Part shown: one piece after another, positions 1 through 5,689 of the stretch
Layout: each line of letters opens with the position of its first letter
Numbering within the stretch: position 1 is the first letter of the stretch
Source of the DNA: Candidatus Brocadiia bacterium
Lineage (GTDB): Bacteria; Planctomycetota; PUPC01; DSUN01
DNA: 7,866 nucleotides
Assembly: GCA_016782825.1 (NCBI GenBank)
Contig: JADHXT010000154.1
Span: forward strand, 1-7,866
Direction of reading: 5' to 3'
Notes under the pieces: model-generated
Seen by the model: only the letters and a program-made list of their open reading frames with translations
Databases searched by the model: none
Told to the model about the DNA's origin: nothing
Made by a program: the position numbers and the translations under genes

Positions 1-396
1 GAACTGCGACAGCGACACTTCCACGCTGCGGTAGCGCACGTTGAGCTTGCCGCCGCTGGTCTTGAGTGCGTGGTGCAGGTCGGTGGTGTCGCTCTGCCAG
101 TCGAGGTAGGAGTAGCGGCGGCCGTCCTTCGTGGTCTTCCACACCGGCGCGCCGTAGCGAATCTTGCCGATGAGCGCGGGCGGAGCCGGCGGGCGCTTCT
201 TCTCGGTGCGCCGCAGCGGCGTCACCGGCAGCGGCAGCGGCGGGAAGCCCTCGGAGGCGCTGATGCGCGACGGCTTCGGCGGTGGCGGCGGCTCCCAGTC
301 GCCGTAGGCCACGCGTTCGGCCACGACGGCAGCAAGGCAGAGCGCCGCACAGGTGAGAAGCAACCACGACGCCGCCGTGCGCTTACGAGCACGCAT
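1..396 (-). CDS. Membrane-anchored proline-rich protein, possible DUF4159 N-terminus (partial, C-terminus outside window)
   Basis: The frame is open from an ATG at 394-396 to the window edge, giving 132 codons with no stop, so the C-terminus is missing. The start has a strong AAGGAGG ribosome site (404-410) seven bases upstream and a promoter further up. Residues 1-6 are basic and residues 7-26 are hydrophobic (LLLTCAALCLAAVVA), which suggests a signal anchor or signal peptide. A proline-rich linker follows at about 34-73 (EPPPPPKP, then RPPAPP). From about residue 77 a folded domain begins (KIRYGAPVWKT, then YLDWQSDTTDLHHALK). The RYG...W...DL...L pattern followed by a 'VRYRSVEVSL' strand resembles my memory of the start of DUF4159 domains found in planctomycetes and other bacteria. 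That assignment is tentative because most of the domain is cut off. The function is unknown. It is probably exported or facing the periplasm. Confidence 0.72.
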   Translation of the reverse strand, partial: MRARKRTAASWLLLTCAALCLAAVVAERVAYGDWEPPPPPKPSRISASEGFPPLPLPVTPLRRTEKKRPPAPPALIGKIRYGAPVWKTTKDGRRYSYLDWQSDTTDLHHALKTSGGKLNVRYRSVEVSLSQF

Positions 397-464
397 GACC
401 CGGCCTCCTTGTAGGGTGCGGGGCAGCGGGGGCCCCACGGGTACCACATCAGATTTCCACGTAC

Positions 465-492
465 ATTATACAAGCCAACGCAAGGGTGTCCA
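465..492 (-). promoter_or_regulatory. Sigma70-like promoter for the left-edge gene
   Basis: On the minus strand, TGGACA (487-492) is followed by a 16-bp spacer and a perfect TATAAT (465-470). Predicted transcription start is near 458, leaving a leader of about 60 nt that contains the AAGGAGG site. An AT-rich patch (about 502-516, containing TGTAA twice) lies upstream of the -35 and could act as an UP element. It stands out from the GC-rich surroundings. The gap 397-545 holds nothing else I can name. Confidence 0.62.
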
Positions 493-545
493 CCCCTGGG
501 ATGTAATAACTTGTAACGCGGGCCAGCATTTGTGCTTGAGGACAC

Positions 546-1025
546 CTAGTCCCGCCGCCCTCCCCCGTGCGATACGCTGGGCATCACTCCGTCGCGCTTG
601 AGCTTCGCGAGTTGGCCGACAGCCTGGATGAACTCCTTGACGCACTTCTCGCGGTGCTTCCGCGCCGTGGGATAGTCGGCCTTGTAGTGTGCCTCGGCCA
701 TCTGGGCAAACTCGGCGACGGCGCTCTTGTACTTGGCGTGGAGTGACTCCACGCCTTCGGGCGGCGTGAGCTTGTCGTAGAGTTGCACGTGCAGGCGCCC
801 GAGGGACCGGGCATACCAGGCCAAGGCTTTGTCGAACGGTTCGCGGTCCGTCATGCCGCCCACTTGCAGGCTCACGCGGCTCACGGTCTCGGCGAGCATG
901 ACGTACGACGTCGCTCGTTTGGCCTTCTTGCGCGCGTCGTCGGCCTCGGACCCCGCGAAGGCGTGGCCCGTCGCAAGAAGCAGCGTGACGCCGACGGCGA
1001 GGACACTGGTGTCACGGATGGTCAT
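546..1025 (-). CDS. Small secreted alpha-helical protein of unknown function (159 aa)
   Basis: The start is the ATG at 1023-1025, chosen because a GGAGGT ribosome site (1031-1036) sits five bases upstream and a signal peptide begins immediately. A longer in-frame extension upstream is low-complexity and overlaps the preceding gene. Residues 1-24 form a signal peptide with hydrophobic core VLAVGVTLLLATG and a likely signal peptidase I site after AFA (22-24). The mature part (about 135 residues) is charged and predicted mostly helical (for example KALAWYARSLGRLHVQLYDKL and AVAEFAQMAEAHYKADYPTARKHREK, seen here as separate stretches). It has one cysteine (C128), no CxxCH heme motif and no recognised catalytic motif. 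The tail is glycine/arginine rich (HGGGRRD). It is the last gene of the proC/isomerase cluster, 37 bp after the isomerase stop, so co-transcription is likely. I do not recognise the family. It may be a periplasmic binding or structural protein. Confidence 0.75.
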   Translation of the reverse strand: MTIRDTSVLAVGVTLLLATGHAFAGSEADDARKKAKRATSYVMLAETVSRVSLQVGGMTDREPFDKALAWYARSLGRLHVQLYDKLTPPEGVESLHAKYKSAVAEFAQMAEAHYKADYPTARKHREKCVKEFIQAVGQLAKLKRDGVMPSVSHGGGRRD

Positions 1026-1062
1026 CGCGCACCTCCAGGGTTCGCCTCCCCCGCGCGCGCCG

Positions 1063-1854
1063 CTAGCCGAGGCCAACGATGCGCTTGACCTGTTCGAGCG
1101 ACTCGGCGGCGTCGCCGGTCGGAGAGTATTCGAGGCCGATGTAGCCGTCGTAGTCGGCATCGTCGATGGCGGCCAGCACGTTGGCATAGTTGATCTCGCC
1201 GCTGCCGTATTCGTGGCGGCCGGGGACGTCGGCCGAGTGGAAGTGGCCGATGAGGTCGATGTTCTCGGTGATGTTCTGGATGAGATTGCCTTCCATGATC
1301 TGCTGGTGGTAGATGTCGTACAGCAGTCTCACGGACGGGCTGCCCACGGCGCGGCAGATGTCGAAGCCTTGGTGGCACGACCACAGGTAGTAGCCGGCGT
1401 GGTTGACGAGGGTGTTGAGCGGCTCGAGGACGAAGGTGACGCCGGCGGCTTCGGCGTCGGCGGCGATGGCTTTGAGGCCGTCGACGATGCTTTGGTGCTG
1501 GTCTTCGCGGCTCACGCCTTCGCGCTCGTTGCCTGTGGTGGTGATGATCGTGGGGGCGCCGAGGCGCTGGGCCACCTGGATAGTTTCGCGTGCGGCGGCC
1601 ACGTAGGCCTCGCGGGCGTCGGGGTGCACGAGGCTGCCCTTGCCCATGGCTTTCTTCACTTCGGGGTCCGAGCTGTCCACGCACAGGGCGGCCAGCTCGA
1701 GGCCCGTTTCGTTCTTGGCTGCCTCGATGGCGTCGAGATCCTGGCCGCTCCAGCCCCAGAACTCGAAGGCCGGCAGGCCGCTATCGGCCACCTTGCGAAT
1801 GCGATCGGGGAACTCGCCGCCAAACACCATGCAGATGCAGACCGAAAGCTTCAT
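1063..1854 (-). CDS. hyi: Hydroxypyruvate isomerase family TIM-barrel protein
   Basis: This 263-residue protein is the full usual length for Hyi-type enzymes, which interconvert hydroxypyruvate and tartronate semialdehyde (EC 5.3.1.22) in the cytoplasm. The xylose isomerase-like TIM-barrel signature is clear: EPLN (144-147), VNHAGYYL (150-157), GSPSVRLLYDIYHQQIMEGNL (171-191, shown by its key parts LLYD and YHQQIMEGN), IGHFHSADVPGRHE (202-215), GSGEINY (217-223) and YIGLEY (238-243). The expected metal and acid-base residues are E144, D180, H206 and E242. There is no signal peptide. The start ATG has an AAAGGAG ribosome site about nine bases upstream. It lies 42 bp downstream of proC and 37 bp upstream of the secreted orphan, suggesting one transcript. 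The close relative OtnI (2-oxo-tetronate isomerase) and other sugar epimerase paralogues share this fold, so the family is confident and the exact substrate is not. Confidence 0.88.
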   Translation of the reverse strand: MKLSVCICMVFGGEFPDRIRKVADSGLPAFEFWGWSGQDLDAIEAAKNETGLELAALCVDSSDPEVKKAMGKGSLVHPDAREAYVAAARETIQVAQRLGAPTIITTTGNEREGVSREDQHQSIVDGLKAIAADAEAAGVTFVLEPLNTLVNHAGYYLWSCHQGFDICRAVGSPSVRLLYDIYHQQIMEGNLIQNITENIDLIGHFHSADVPGRHEYGSGEINYANVLAAIDDADYDGYIGLEYSPTGDAAESLEQVKRIVGLG

Positions 1855-1896
1855 GCCCAGTGGCTCCTTTGCGACGTGCGCTGTTGCGATGAGTGC

Positions 1897-2709
1897 TCAG
1901 CTCCGTCCGAGTTTCTTGGATTTCGCCGTGGCCGCTTCGACGGCCCGGATGAGCGTGGCTCGCAGCCCGCCCTCTTCGAGCACCTTGACGCCTTCGATGG
2001 TGGTGCCGCCGGGCGAGGTAACCATGTCCTTGAGGTCGGCGGGGCTCTTGCCGGTGTCGCGCACGAGCTTGCCAGCTCCGAGCACGGTCTGGGCGGCAAG
2101 CTTGAGTGCCACGGGCCGCGGCAGGCCGCACAGCACGCCGGCGTCGGCCATGGCCTCGATCACGAGTGCCACGAAGGCCGGGCCGCTTCCGCTGAGGCCG
2201 GTGACGGCATCCATGAGCTTCTCCGGCACGAAGACGCAGATGCCCACGGATGACAGGATCTTCCCCACGAGGTCGCCATCGGCCTGTGTGGCGTGCTGGC
2301 CCAAGGCGACACCCGCCGCGCCTTCGCCCACCAGGCACGGCGTGTTGGGCATCACGCGGACGATGTGGGCGCCTTCGGCCAGAAGACCCTCCAGTTCGTC
2401 CAGCGTCACGCCGGCGGCGATGGACACGACGAGATGCTCCTCGCCGATGACGTCGGCAAGGCCCGGCAGCACGTCACGCACCACGTCGGGCTTCACGGCC
2501 AGGATCACCACCTGGCAGCGCGCCACGAGGTCGGTATTGCTTTCGAGCACGGTGATACCGAGCTGATCGGCGACGGCTGCACGCCGCTGGGGATCGGCGT
2601 CGGTCATGAGCAGGTGGTCGGGGCTCACCAGCTTGGCGTCCAGGAGCCCTCGAGCGAAAGCCTCGCCCATCATGCCTGCGCCCACGAAGCCGATGGTGTG
2701 TTCGAGCAT
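1897..2709 (-). CDS. proC: Pyrroline-5-carboxylate reductase
   Basis: ProC catalyses the last step of proline biosynthesis: NAD(P)H-dependent reduction of 1-pyrroline-5-carboxylate to L-proline in the cytoplasm. With the ATG at 2707-2709 the protein is 270 residues, the typical family length. This start has GGAG (2717-2720) seven bases upstream. The ATG at 2713-2715 lies too close to that site, and longer extensions add unrelated residues. The N-terminal Rossmann motif is GFVGAGMMGEAF (7-18). Other landmarks are AVKP (71-74), RVMPNTPCLVGEG (118-130), the catalytic/substrate region GLSGSGPAF (171-179) and the C-terminal dimerisation signature VTSPGGTTIEG (230-240). All expected conserved segments are present. 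Upstream is a probable promoter. Downstream, the isomerase gene follows after 42 bp. The assignment is secure. Confidence 0.95.
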   Translation of the reverse strand: MLEHTIGFVGAGMMGEAFARGLLDAKLVSPDHLLMTDADPQRRAAVADQLGITVLESNTDLVARCQVVILAVKPDVVRDVLPGLADVIGEEHLVVSIAAGVTLDELEGLLAEGAHIVRVMPNTPCLVGEGAAGVALGQHATQADGDLVGKILSSVGICVFVPEKLMDAVTGLSGSGPAFVALVIEAMADAGVLCGLPRPVALKLAAQTVLGAGKLVRDTGKSPADLKDMVTSPGGTTIEGVKVLEEGGLRATLIRAVEAATAKSKKLGRS

Positions 2710-2743
2710 GGGCATTCTCCGCAGTGTGGGTTCCCTCGCGGCA

Positions 2744-2772
2744 ACTATAGCAGAAGGAGCCAGGGGGCGCAA
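2744..2772 (-). promoter_or_regulatory. Probable sigma70-like promoter of proC
   Basis: On the minus strand, TTGCGC (2767-2772) is followed by exactly 17 bp and TATAGT (2744-2749). Predicted start of transcription is near 2737, giving a leader of about 28 nt before the proC ATG. It lies within the 157-bp gap between the ACT-domain gene and proC. This suggests that proC and the genes after it can be transcribed separately from the ACT gene. Confidence 0.5.
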
Positions 2773-2866
2773 CGGATTCTGCCCTCACCCTTAATCGTTC
2801 GGTAAGCGGTGGCTCGCGCGGTGGTCGGGGCCGGGACAGGAGGCGGGGGCCCTCCGAGCGGCGCGG

Positions 2867-3292
2867 CTACTTGAGCGCCTTGAGCACCTTCATGGCCTTC
2901 GCGGTGTCGGTGGCCTTGTCGACGGCAAGGTGGAGGATGAACTTCTTGCCGATGGCCGCGGCGGAGAGGCCGCGCAGATTGATGTCGGCCTCGGCGAGAG
3001 CCGCGGTGATCCTGGCCCCGATGCCCGGCTTGTCGGCGCCTTCCACGCGCAGCGAGTGCAGGCTCTTCGTTTCCTTGAAGCCGGCTTTCCTGGCAGCGGC
3101 GTGCTGCTTGGCCCCCTTGAGCGGGGTGATGAACACCACGCCCGTGCCGGGCTTCGCGGCCTCGCGACGCGCGATGACGAACTCGAGGTTCGCTCCCGCG
3201 TCGGCCAGGGCACCCAGCTTCTCGGCCAGCCGGCCCGGCTTGTCCTGGATGGCTGCCGCCCACACCTTCACACGAGTGACTGTCAGAGCCAC
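2867..3292 (-). CDS. Tandem ACT-domain protein (putative amino-acid-binding regulator)
   Basis: The GTG at 3290-3292 is the likely start because AGGAGG (3300-3305) sits seven bases upstream. The in-frame ATG further upstream lies at or upstream of the predicted transcription start. The 141-residue protein consists almost entirely of two ACT domains, at about 6-60 and 78-141. Each has the loop that usually contacts an effector, DKPGR (17-21) and DKPGI (87-91), followed by a helix and an N(L)-type strand turn (ANLEF, INLRG). There is no catalytic, DNA-binding or membrane segment. Stand-alone ACT pairs such as GcvR-type proteins and other small ACT proteins usually bind amino acids and regulate partner proteins. 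That function is inferred from the fold. Its position upstream of proC hints at amino acid sensing, but the ligand cannot be told from the sequence. It has its own good promoter. Confidence 0.82.
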   Translation of the reverse strand: MALTVTRVKVWAAAIQDKPGRLAEKLGALADAGANLEFVIARREAAKPGTGVVFITPLKGAKQHAAARKAGFKETKSLHSLRVEGADKPGIGARITAALAEADINLRGLSAAAIGKKFILHLAVDKATDTAKAMKVLKALK

Positions 3293-3339
3293 GTCAGATC
3301 CTCCTAAAAGGTGGCGTGTACGCCGCGGTCCACAATTGC

Positions 3340-3368
3340 AGCATAGGGTGCGCATCGTGTTCTGTCAA
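3340..3368 (-). promoter_or_regulatory. Sigma70-like promoter of the ACT-domain gene
   Basis: On the minus strand a perfect TTGACA (3363-3368) is followed by a 17-bp spacer and TATGCT (3340-3345). Transcription would start near 3333, giving a leader of about 40 nt that carries the AGGAGG site before the GTG start. The element lies in the 190-bp divergent gap shared with the methyltransferase-like gene. Confidence 0.62.
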
Positions 3369-3421
3369 GGAACAACACGGGTATATCGGGTTCCTGGGCA
3401 GTCGCAATCCGTCCGCCTTTC

Positions 3422-3430
3422 TGCTATCCT
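3422..3430 (+). promoter_or_regulatory. Possible extended -10 promoter of the methyltransferase-like gene
   Basis: TGCTATCCT fits an extended -10 (TGnTATnnT). No good -35 is present at 16-18 bp upstream, where I see at best three of six matches. A start near 3437 would give a leader of about 46 nt. This is the best candidate on the plus strand in the 3293-3482 gap, but it is weak. Confidence 0.28.
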
Positions 3431-3482
3431 CTCCGCGTGCGACAGACGTGACCCTCCACGATCGACAGGACAGGAGACGGCT

Positions 3483-4226
3483 GTGGCTCAGGAGTACCGC
3501 ACCGACGACTGGGAACAGTACAGGATGACGTACAGGGAACCGCACAGGGAACTCGAGCCCCTGGACGCGGAGATCGCCGTGGTGGACGGCGTCCTGGAGG
3601 CATTACACGCGGCGGGTGCCCTCCCCCACACCACGTATGATGGCGACAAGATGCTCGCCCATCGCCGGGCCGTGGCCGAGATGTTCGAGATCCCCTGGAC
3701 AGCCATCAGCCCGCGCATGCAGCGCCTGCTCTACGCCCTCAACGCCATCATCCAGCCCGAGAACATGATCGCTGCCGGCGTCTTCTGTGGCAACACGTTC
3801 ATCTCCAACGCCGGCGCCGGCGTGGGGCCGGGGGCGTGCTACACGGCCGGGCAGCTCATCGGCGTGGAGATCAAGCCCGAGGAGGCAGAGCGGGCCGAGC
3901 GCAACGTGCGCCGCATCGATCCCACGGGCATCGCGCGGGTGCTGGCTGCCGACGCCATCGACGTGGTGGCGGACTTCGCCGAGCCGATCCAGCTCCTCTA
4001 CCTGGACGCCGACGGCACCCCCGAGAAGGGCAAGGGCATCTACCTGGACATCCTGCAAGCCGCCATCGACACGATGCCCGAGGGCAGCCTGGTGCTGGCG
4101 CACAACAGCGTGAACGCGGCCGAGCGGCTGGAGCACTACCTGGCCTTCGTCCGCGACCCCGCCAACTTCCGCGAGAGCGTGAACGTGGTGCTCGACCCCG
4201 AGGGCCTCGAGGTGTCGGTGAAGTGA
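3483..4226 (+). CDS. Class I SAM-dependent methyltransferase-like protein (O-methyltransferase fold)
   Basis: The start is taken as the GTG at 3483 because AGGAG (3472-3476) sits six bases upstream. The first in-frame ATG would be at residue 15 without a ribosome site. The product has 247 residues and no signal peptide. After an N-terminal helical region (1-95) a Rossmann-like methyltransferase core begins. It has a glycine-rich segment GVFCGNTFISNAGAGVGPG (99-117), the acidic end of strand 2, GVEIKPEEAERAERN (127-141), and LLYLDADG (171-178). A helix and LVLAHNSVN (203-211) follow at the place where metal-dependent O-methyltransferases have 'DN'. The overall order matches the O-methyltransferase family, but the SAM-binding motif I is unusual and the second metal aspartate is replaced by H207. 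The substrate is unknown and enzymatic activity is not certain. The gene is divergent from the ACT gene and converges on fdhD. Confidence 0.68.
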   Translation: MAQEYRTDDWEQYRMTYREPHRELEPLDAEIAVVDGVLEALHAAGALPHTTYDGDKMLAHRRAVAEMFEIPWTAISPRMQRLLYALNAIIQPENMIAAGVFCGNTFISNAGAGVGPGACYTAGQLIGVEIKPEEAERAERNVRRIDPTGIARVLAADAIDVVADFAEPIQLLYLDADGTPEKGKGIYLDILQAAIDTMPEGSLVLAHNSVNAAERLEHYLAFVRDPANFRESVNVVLDPEGLEVSVK

Positions 4227-4227
4227 C

Positions 4228-4247
4228 GGGACGGGACGGGCTACGGG
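4228..4247 (+). other. Four-run GGG motif (potential G-quadruplex) at the convergent gene junction
   Basis: Starting just after the methyltransferase stop codon, the plus strand has GGG at 4228-4230, 4233-4235, 4238-4240 and 4245-4247, with loops of 2, 2 and 4 bases. The first three runs belong to a tandem ACGGG repeat (4226-4240). The last run lies inside the end of fdhD. This meets the usual G3-loop1-7 pattern for a G-quadruplex. Its folding and role are not known. No hairpin plus T-tract terminator is visible in the 14-nt gap. Confidence 0.5.
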
Positions 4248-5065
4248 AGGTCGAGGATGCGCTGCGGCTGGCAATAGACTGTGGCTCGGTTCGCGCGCAC
4301 GAAAGCGCAGAGCGTGATGTGGCCGCGCTCCGCGGCCTGTAGCGCCAGCGAGGTGGGCGCCGACACGGCCGCGATAACCTCGATGCCGGCTCGAGCGCAC
4401 TTGGCCACCATCTCCAGGCTCACCCGTCCCGACAGAGCCACGCCCAGGCCCCGCGGCGGGCAGCCTTGCAGCAGGCGCTGGCCGATCACCTTGTCCAGCG
4501 CGTTGTGGCGGCCGATATCCTCGGCGAAGGCCACGAGAGCGCCGTCGGCGCCGAACAGCGCGGCCGCGTGGGCGCCGCCCGTCTGCTTGAAGAGCGTCTG
4601 CTGAGCGTGCATCGCCTCCACGGCCATGCGGAGCACGTCGGCGCGAACGACGAGCTGCTCGCCCACCGTCGGCAGCCCTGCGATCACGTCGTCGATGTTC
4701 TCGCTGCCACACAGCCCGCAGGCGCTCACAACCACCAGATTGCGGCGGGCGCTGCCTGGCTGGGCCGAGCCGGCGAGTCGCACGCGGATGACGCCGGGGT
4801 CGTCCTCGCAGCGCTGGAGGAGCAGCACGTCGTCCATGCTGGCGATGATGTCCTCGCTGAAGAGGAAGCCGACGGCGAGCGCCGCGTCGTCGGTGGGCGT
4901 GGCCATGATGGTGTACGACGCCACGTCCTGGACGTCCACCGTCAGCGGCGCCTCGACCACCAGTTGGCACGGCACGGCTTGCGGCGCGGGGGCGTGCGTG
5001 GAGGTGTCGATCTGCGTGGCCCGGACGGGGCGTGTGGGTTGCCTGTCGGCAGGTGGGGGGTCCAT
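4241..5065 (-). CDS. fdhD: Formate dehydrogenase accessory sulfurtransferase FdhD
   Basis: FdhD carries sulfur from a cysteine desulfurase (IscS in E. coli) to the molybdenum/tungsten bis-MGD cofactor of formate dehydrogenases, a step needed for their activity. The 274-residue protein has normal family length. Conserved segments appear in order: VEAPLTVDVQ (37-46), TPTDDAALAVGFLFSEDII (56-74), SACGLCGSENID (114-125) with the functional cysteine pair C116 and C119, QTGGAHAAAL (161-170), AEDIGRHNALDKVIG (181-195), LSGRVSLEMV (211-220) and SAPTSLAL (235-242). The N-terminal 30 residues are proline-rich and poorly conserved. The ATG has TGGAGG five bases upstream. It is divergent from the flavoprotein operon across a 131-bp gap, which supports a formate dehydrogenase role for that operon. 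I see no convincing promoter of its own. The assignment is secure. Confidence 0.95.
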   Translation of the reverse strand: MDPPPADRQPTRPVRATQIDTSTHAPAPQAVPCQLVVEAPLTVDVQDVASYTIMATPTDDAALAVGFLFSEDIIASMDDVLLLQRCEDDPGVIRVRLAGSAQPGSARRNLVVVSACGLCGSENIDDVIAGLPTVGEQLVVRADVLRMAVEAMHAQQTLFKQTGGAHAAALFGADGALVAFAEDIGRHNALDKVIGQRLLQGCPPRGLGVALSGRVSLEMVAKCARAGIEVIAAVSAPTSLALQAAERGHITLCAFVRANRATVYCQPQRILDLP

Positions 5066-5121
5066 GGTCGCCTCCAGGTGTGGACGGTGCCTCCCACAAG
5101 CTTACCAGCTTTGCGGCATGT

Positions 5122-5145
5122 TGCCCAGTGCAAGCTTGCTGGGCA
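5122..5145. repeat. Inverted repeat in the fdhD/operon divergent gap (possible operator)
   Basis: TGCCCAG (5122-5128) and CTGGGCA (5139-5145) are perfect 7-bp arms around a 10-base centre that contains the palindrome CAAGCTTG. The right arm ends six bases before the -35 of the operon promoter. A second copy of CAAGCTT lies at 5097-5103. The position suits a regulator binding site, but no known consensus is recognised. It could also be chance in GC-rich DNA. Confidence 0.4.
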
Positions 5146-5151
5146 GGCGAC

Positions 5152-5181
5152 TTGACAGGGGCAAGAGGTCTGCGGTCTAAT
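5152..5181 (+). promoter_or_regulatory. Sigma70-like promoter of the NuoE/NuoF/alpha operon
   Basis: A perfect TTGACA (5152-5157) is followed by an 18-bp spacer and TCTAAT (5176-5181). Transcription would start around 5187-5189. That start falls inside the GAGGAGGAG ribosome site (5186-5194), so the leader would be only about 8-10 nt before the GTG start. Confidence 0.58.
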
Positions 5182-5196
5182 GTTTGAGGAGGAGCG

Positions 5197-5685
5197 GTGG
5201 CAAAGCAAGGAACGGCCATGCGTGCGGCCCTGAAGCAAGTTCTCGAGCGACACACCACGGACAAGAGCGAGTTGATCCCGATCATCCAGGAGGCGCAGGA
5301 TGCCATCGGGTATCTTCCGGAAGACGTGCTGCTCGACGTATCGCGCCATCTGAATGTGCCCGAGGCCGCGATCTACGGCGTGGCCACCTTCTATGCTCAG
5401 TTCTACCTCGAGCCCCAGGGCCGGCACCGCATCCGCGTGTGCCGCGGCACCGCCTGTCACGTGCGCGGGTCGGCACAGATCCGGCCAGTCATTGAGAGCA
5501 AGCTGAAGGTGAAGGACGGCCAGACGACGGACGACTTGCTGTTCACCTACGAGACGGTGGCGTGTGTGGGATGCTGCGCCCTGGCGCCGGTCATGATGAT
5601 CGACGACCGCTACTACGGCAGGCTCACGCCCGAGAAGGCCGAGGCCGTGATCGACGAGTACATGCGGCAGGCCGACGCAGGATAG
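5197..5685 (+). CDS. nuoE: NuoE-like [2Fe-2S] thioredoxin-fold subunit (24 kDa type) of an NAD-linked dehydrogenase/hydrogenase complex
   Basis: The 162-residue length matches NuoE/HydC/HndA/FdsG proteins. These form the small subunit that pairs with a NuoF-like flavoprotein and carries one [2Fe-2S] cluster. The N-terminal helical part (about 10-60) contains LIPIIQEAQDAIGYLPEDVL (26-45) and YGVATFYAQFYLEP (60-73). The thioredoxin-like part has the four cluster cysteines: RVCRGTACHVRG (C82, C87) and ACVGCCALAPVM (C123, C127, with an extra C126). The GTG start has GAGGAGGAG just upstream (5186-5194). The next in-frame ATG at 5218 has no ribosome site. The following NuoF-like gene begins four bases after this stop, so the two are translationally close and surely co-transcribed. 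There are no membrane segments; the complex is probably cytoplasmic. Which complex it serves (formate dehydrogenase or [FeFe] hydrogenase) depends on the third gene. The fdhD neighbour favours formate dehydrogenase. Confidence 0.93.
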   Translation: MAKQGTAMRAALKQVLERHTTDKSELIPIIQEAQDAIGYLPEDVLLDVSRHLNVPEAAIYGVATFYAQFYLEPQGRHRIRVCRGTACHVRGSAQIRPVIESKLKVKDGQTTDDLLFTYETVACVGCCALAPVMMIDDRYYGRLTPEKAEAVIDEYMRQADAG

Positions 5686-5689
5686 GGGC

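Noticed and set aside
484..495. GGGTG/CACCC hairpin between the secreted orphan and the left-edge gene
   Set aside because: It is a five-base stem with a two-base loop, overlaps the -35 element and has no T-tract, so it is not convincing as a terminator.
1026..1187. N-terminal extension of the secreted orphan (54 extra residues)
   Set aside because: The extension is Ser/Pro/Arg low complexity, overlaps the end of the isomerase gene, and sits before a clear ribosome site and signal peptide at 1025.
829..2253. A 474-codon plus-strand open frame
   Set aside because: It lies antisense to the orphan, isomerase and proC genes, has composition typical of GC-rich antisense frames (runs of Val, Ala, His, Asp) and no recognisable motif. 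The minus-strand genes there are well supported.
2839..2855. GGAGG/CCTCC hairpin downstream of the ACT gene as a terminator
   Set aside because: The stem is only five bases with a seven-base loop and no T-tract follows on the minus strand. It is likely to be chance in GC-rich DNA.
2871..3482. N-terminal extension of the methyltransferase-like frame back into the ACT gene
   Set aside because: The extra residues are antisense to the ACT gene. The GTG at 3483 has a good ribosome site and begins the plausible protein.
5122..5145. The inverted repeat as a Rex, Fnr or ModE site
   Set aside because: The arms (TGCCCAG/CTGGGCA) do not match the consensus sites I know for these regulators, so no regulator is named.
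3603..5306. A 567-codon minus-strand open frame
   Set aside because: It overlaps fdhD in another frame and runs antisense to the methyltransferase. The sequence is Arg/Pro/His-rich low complexity and no family motif is seen.
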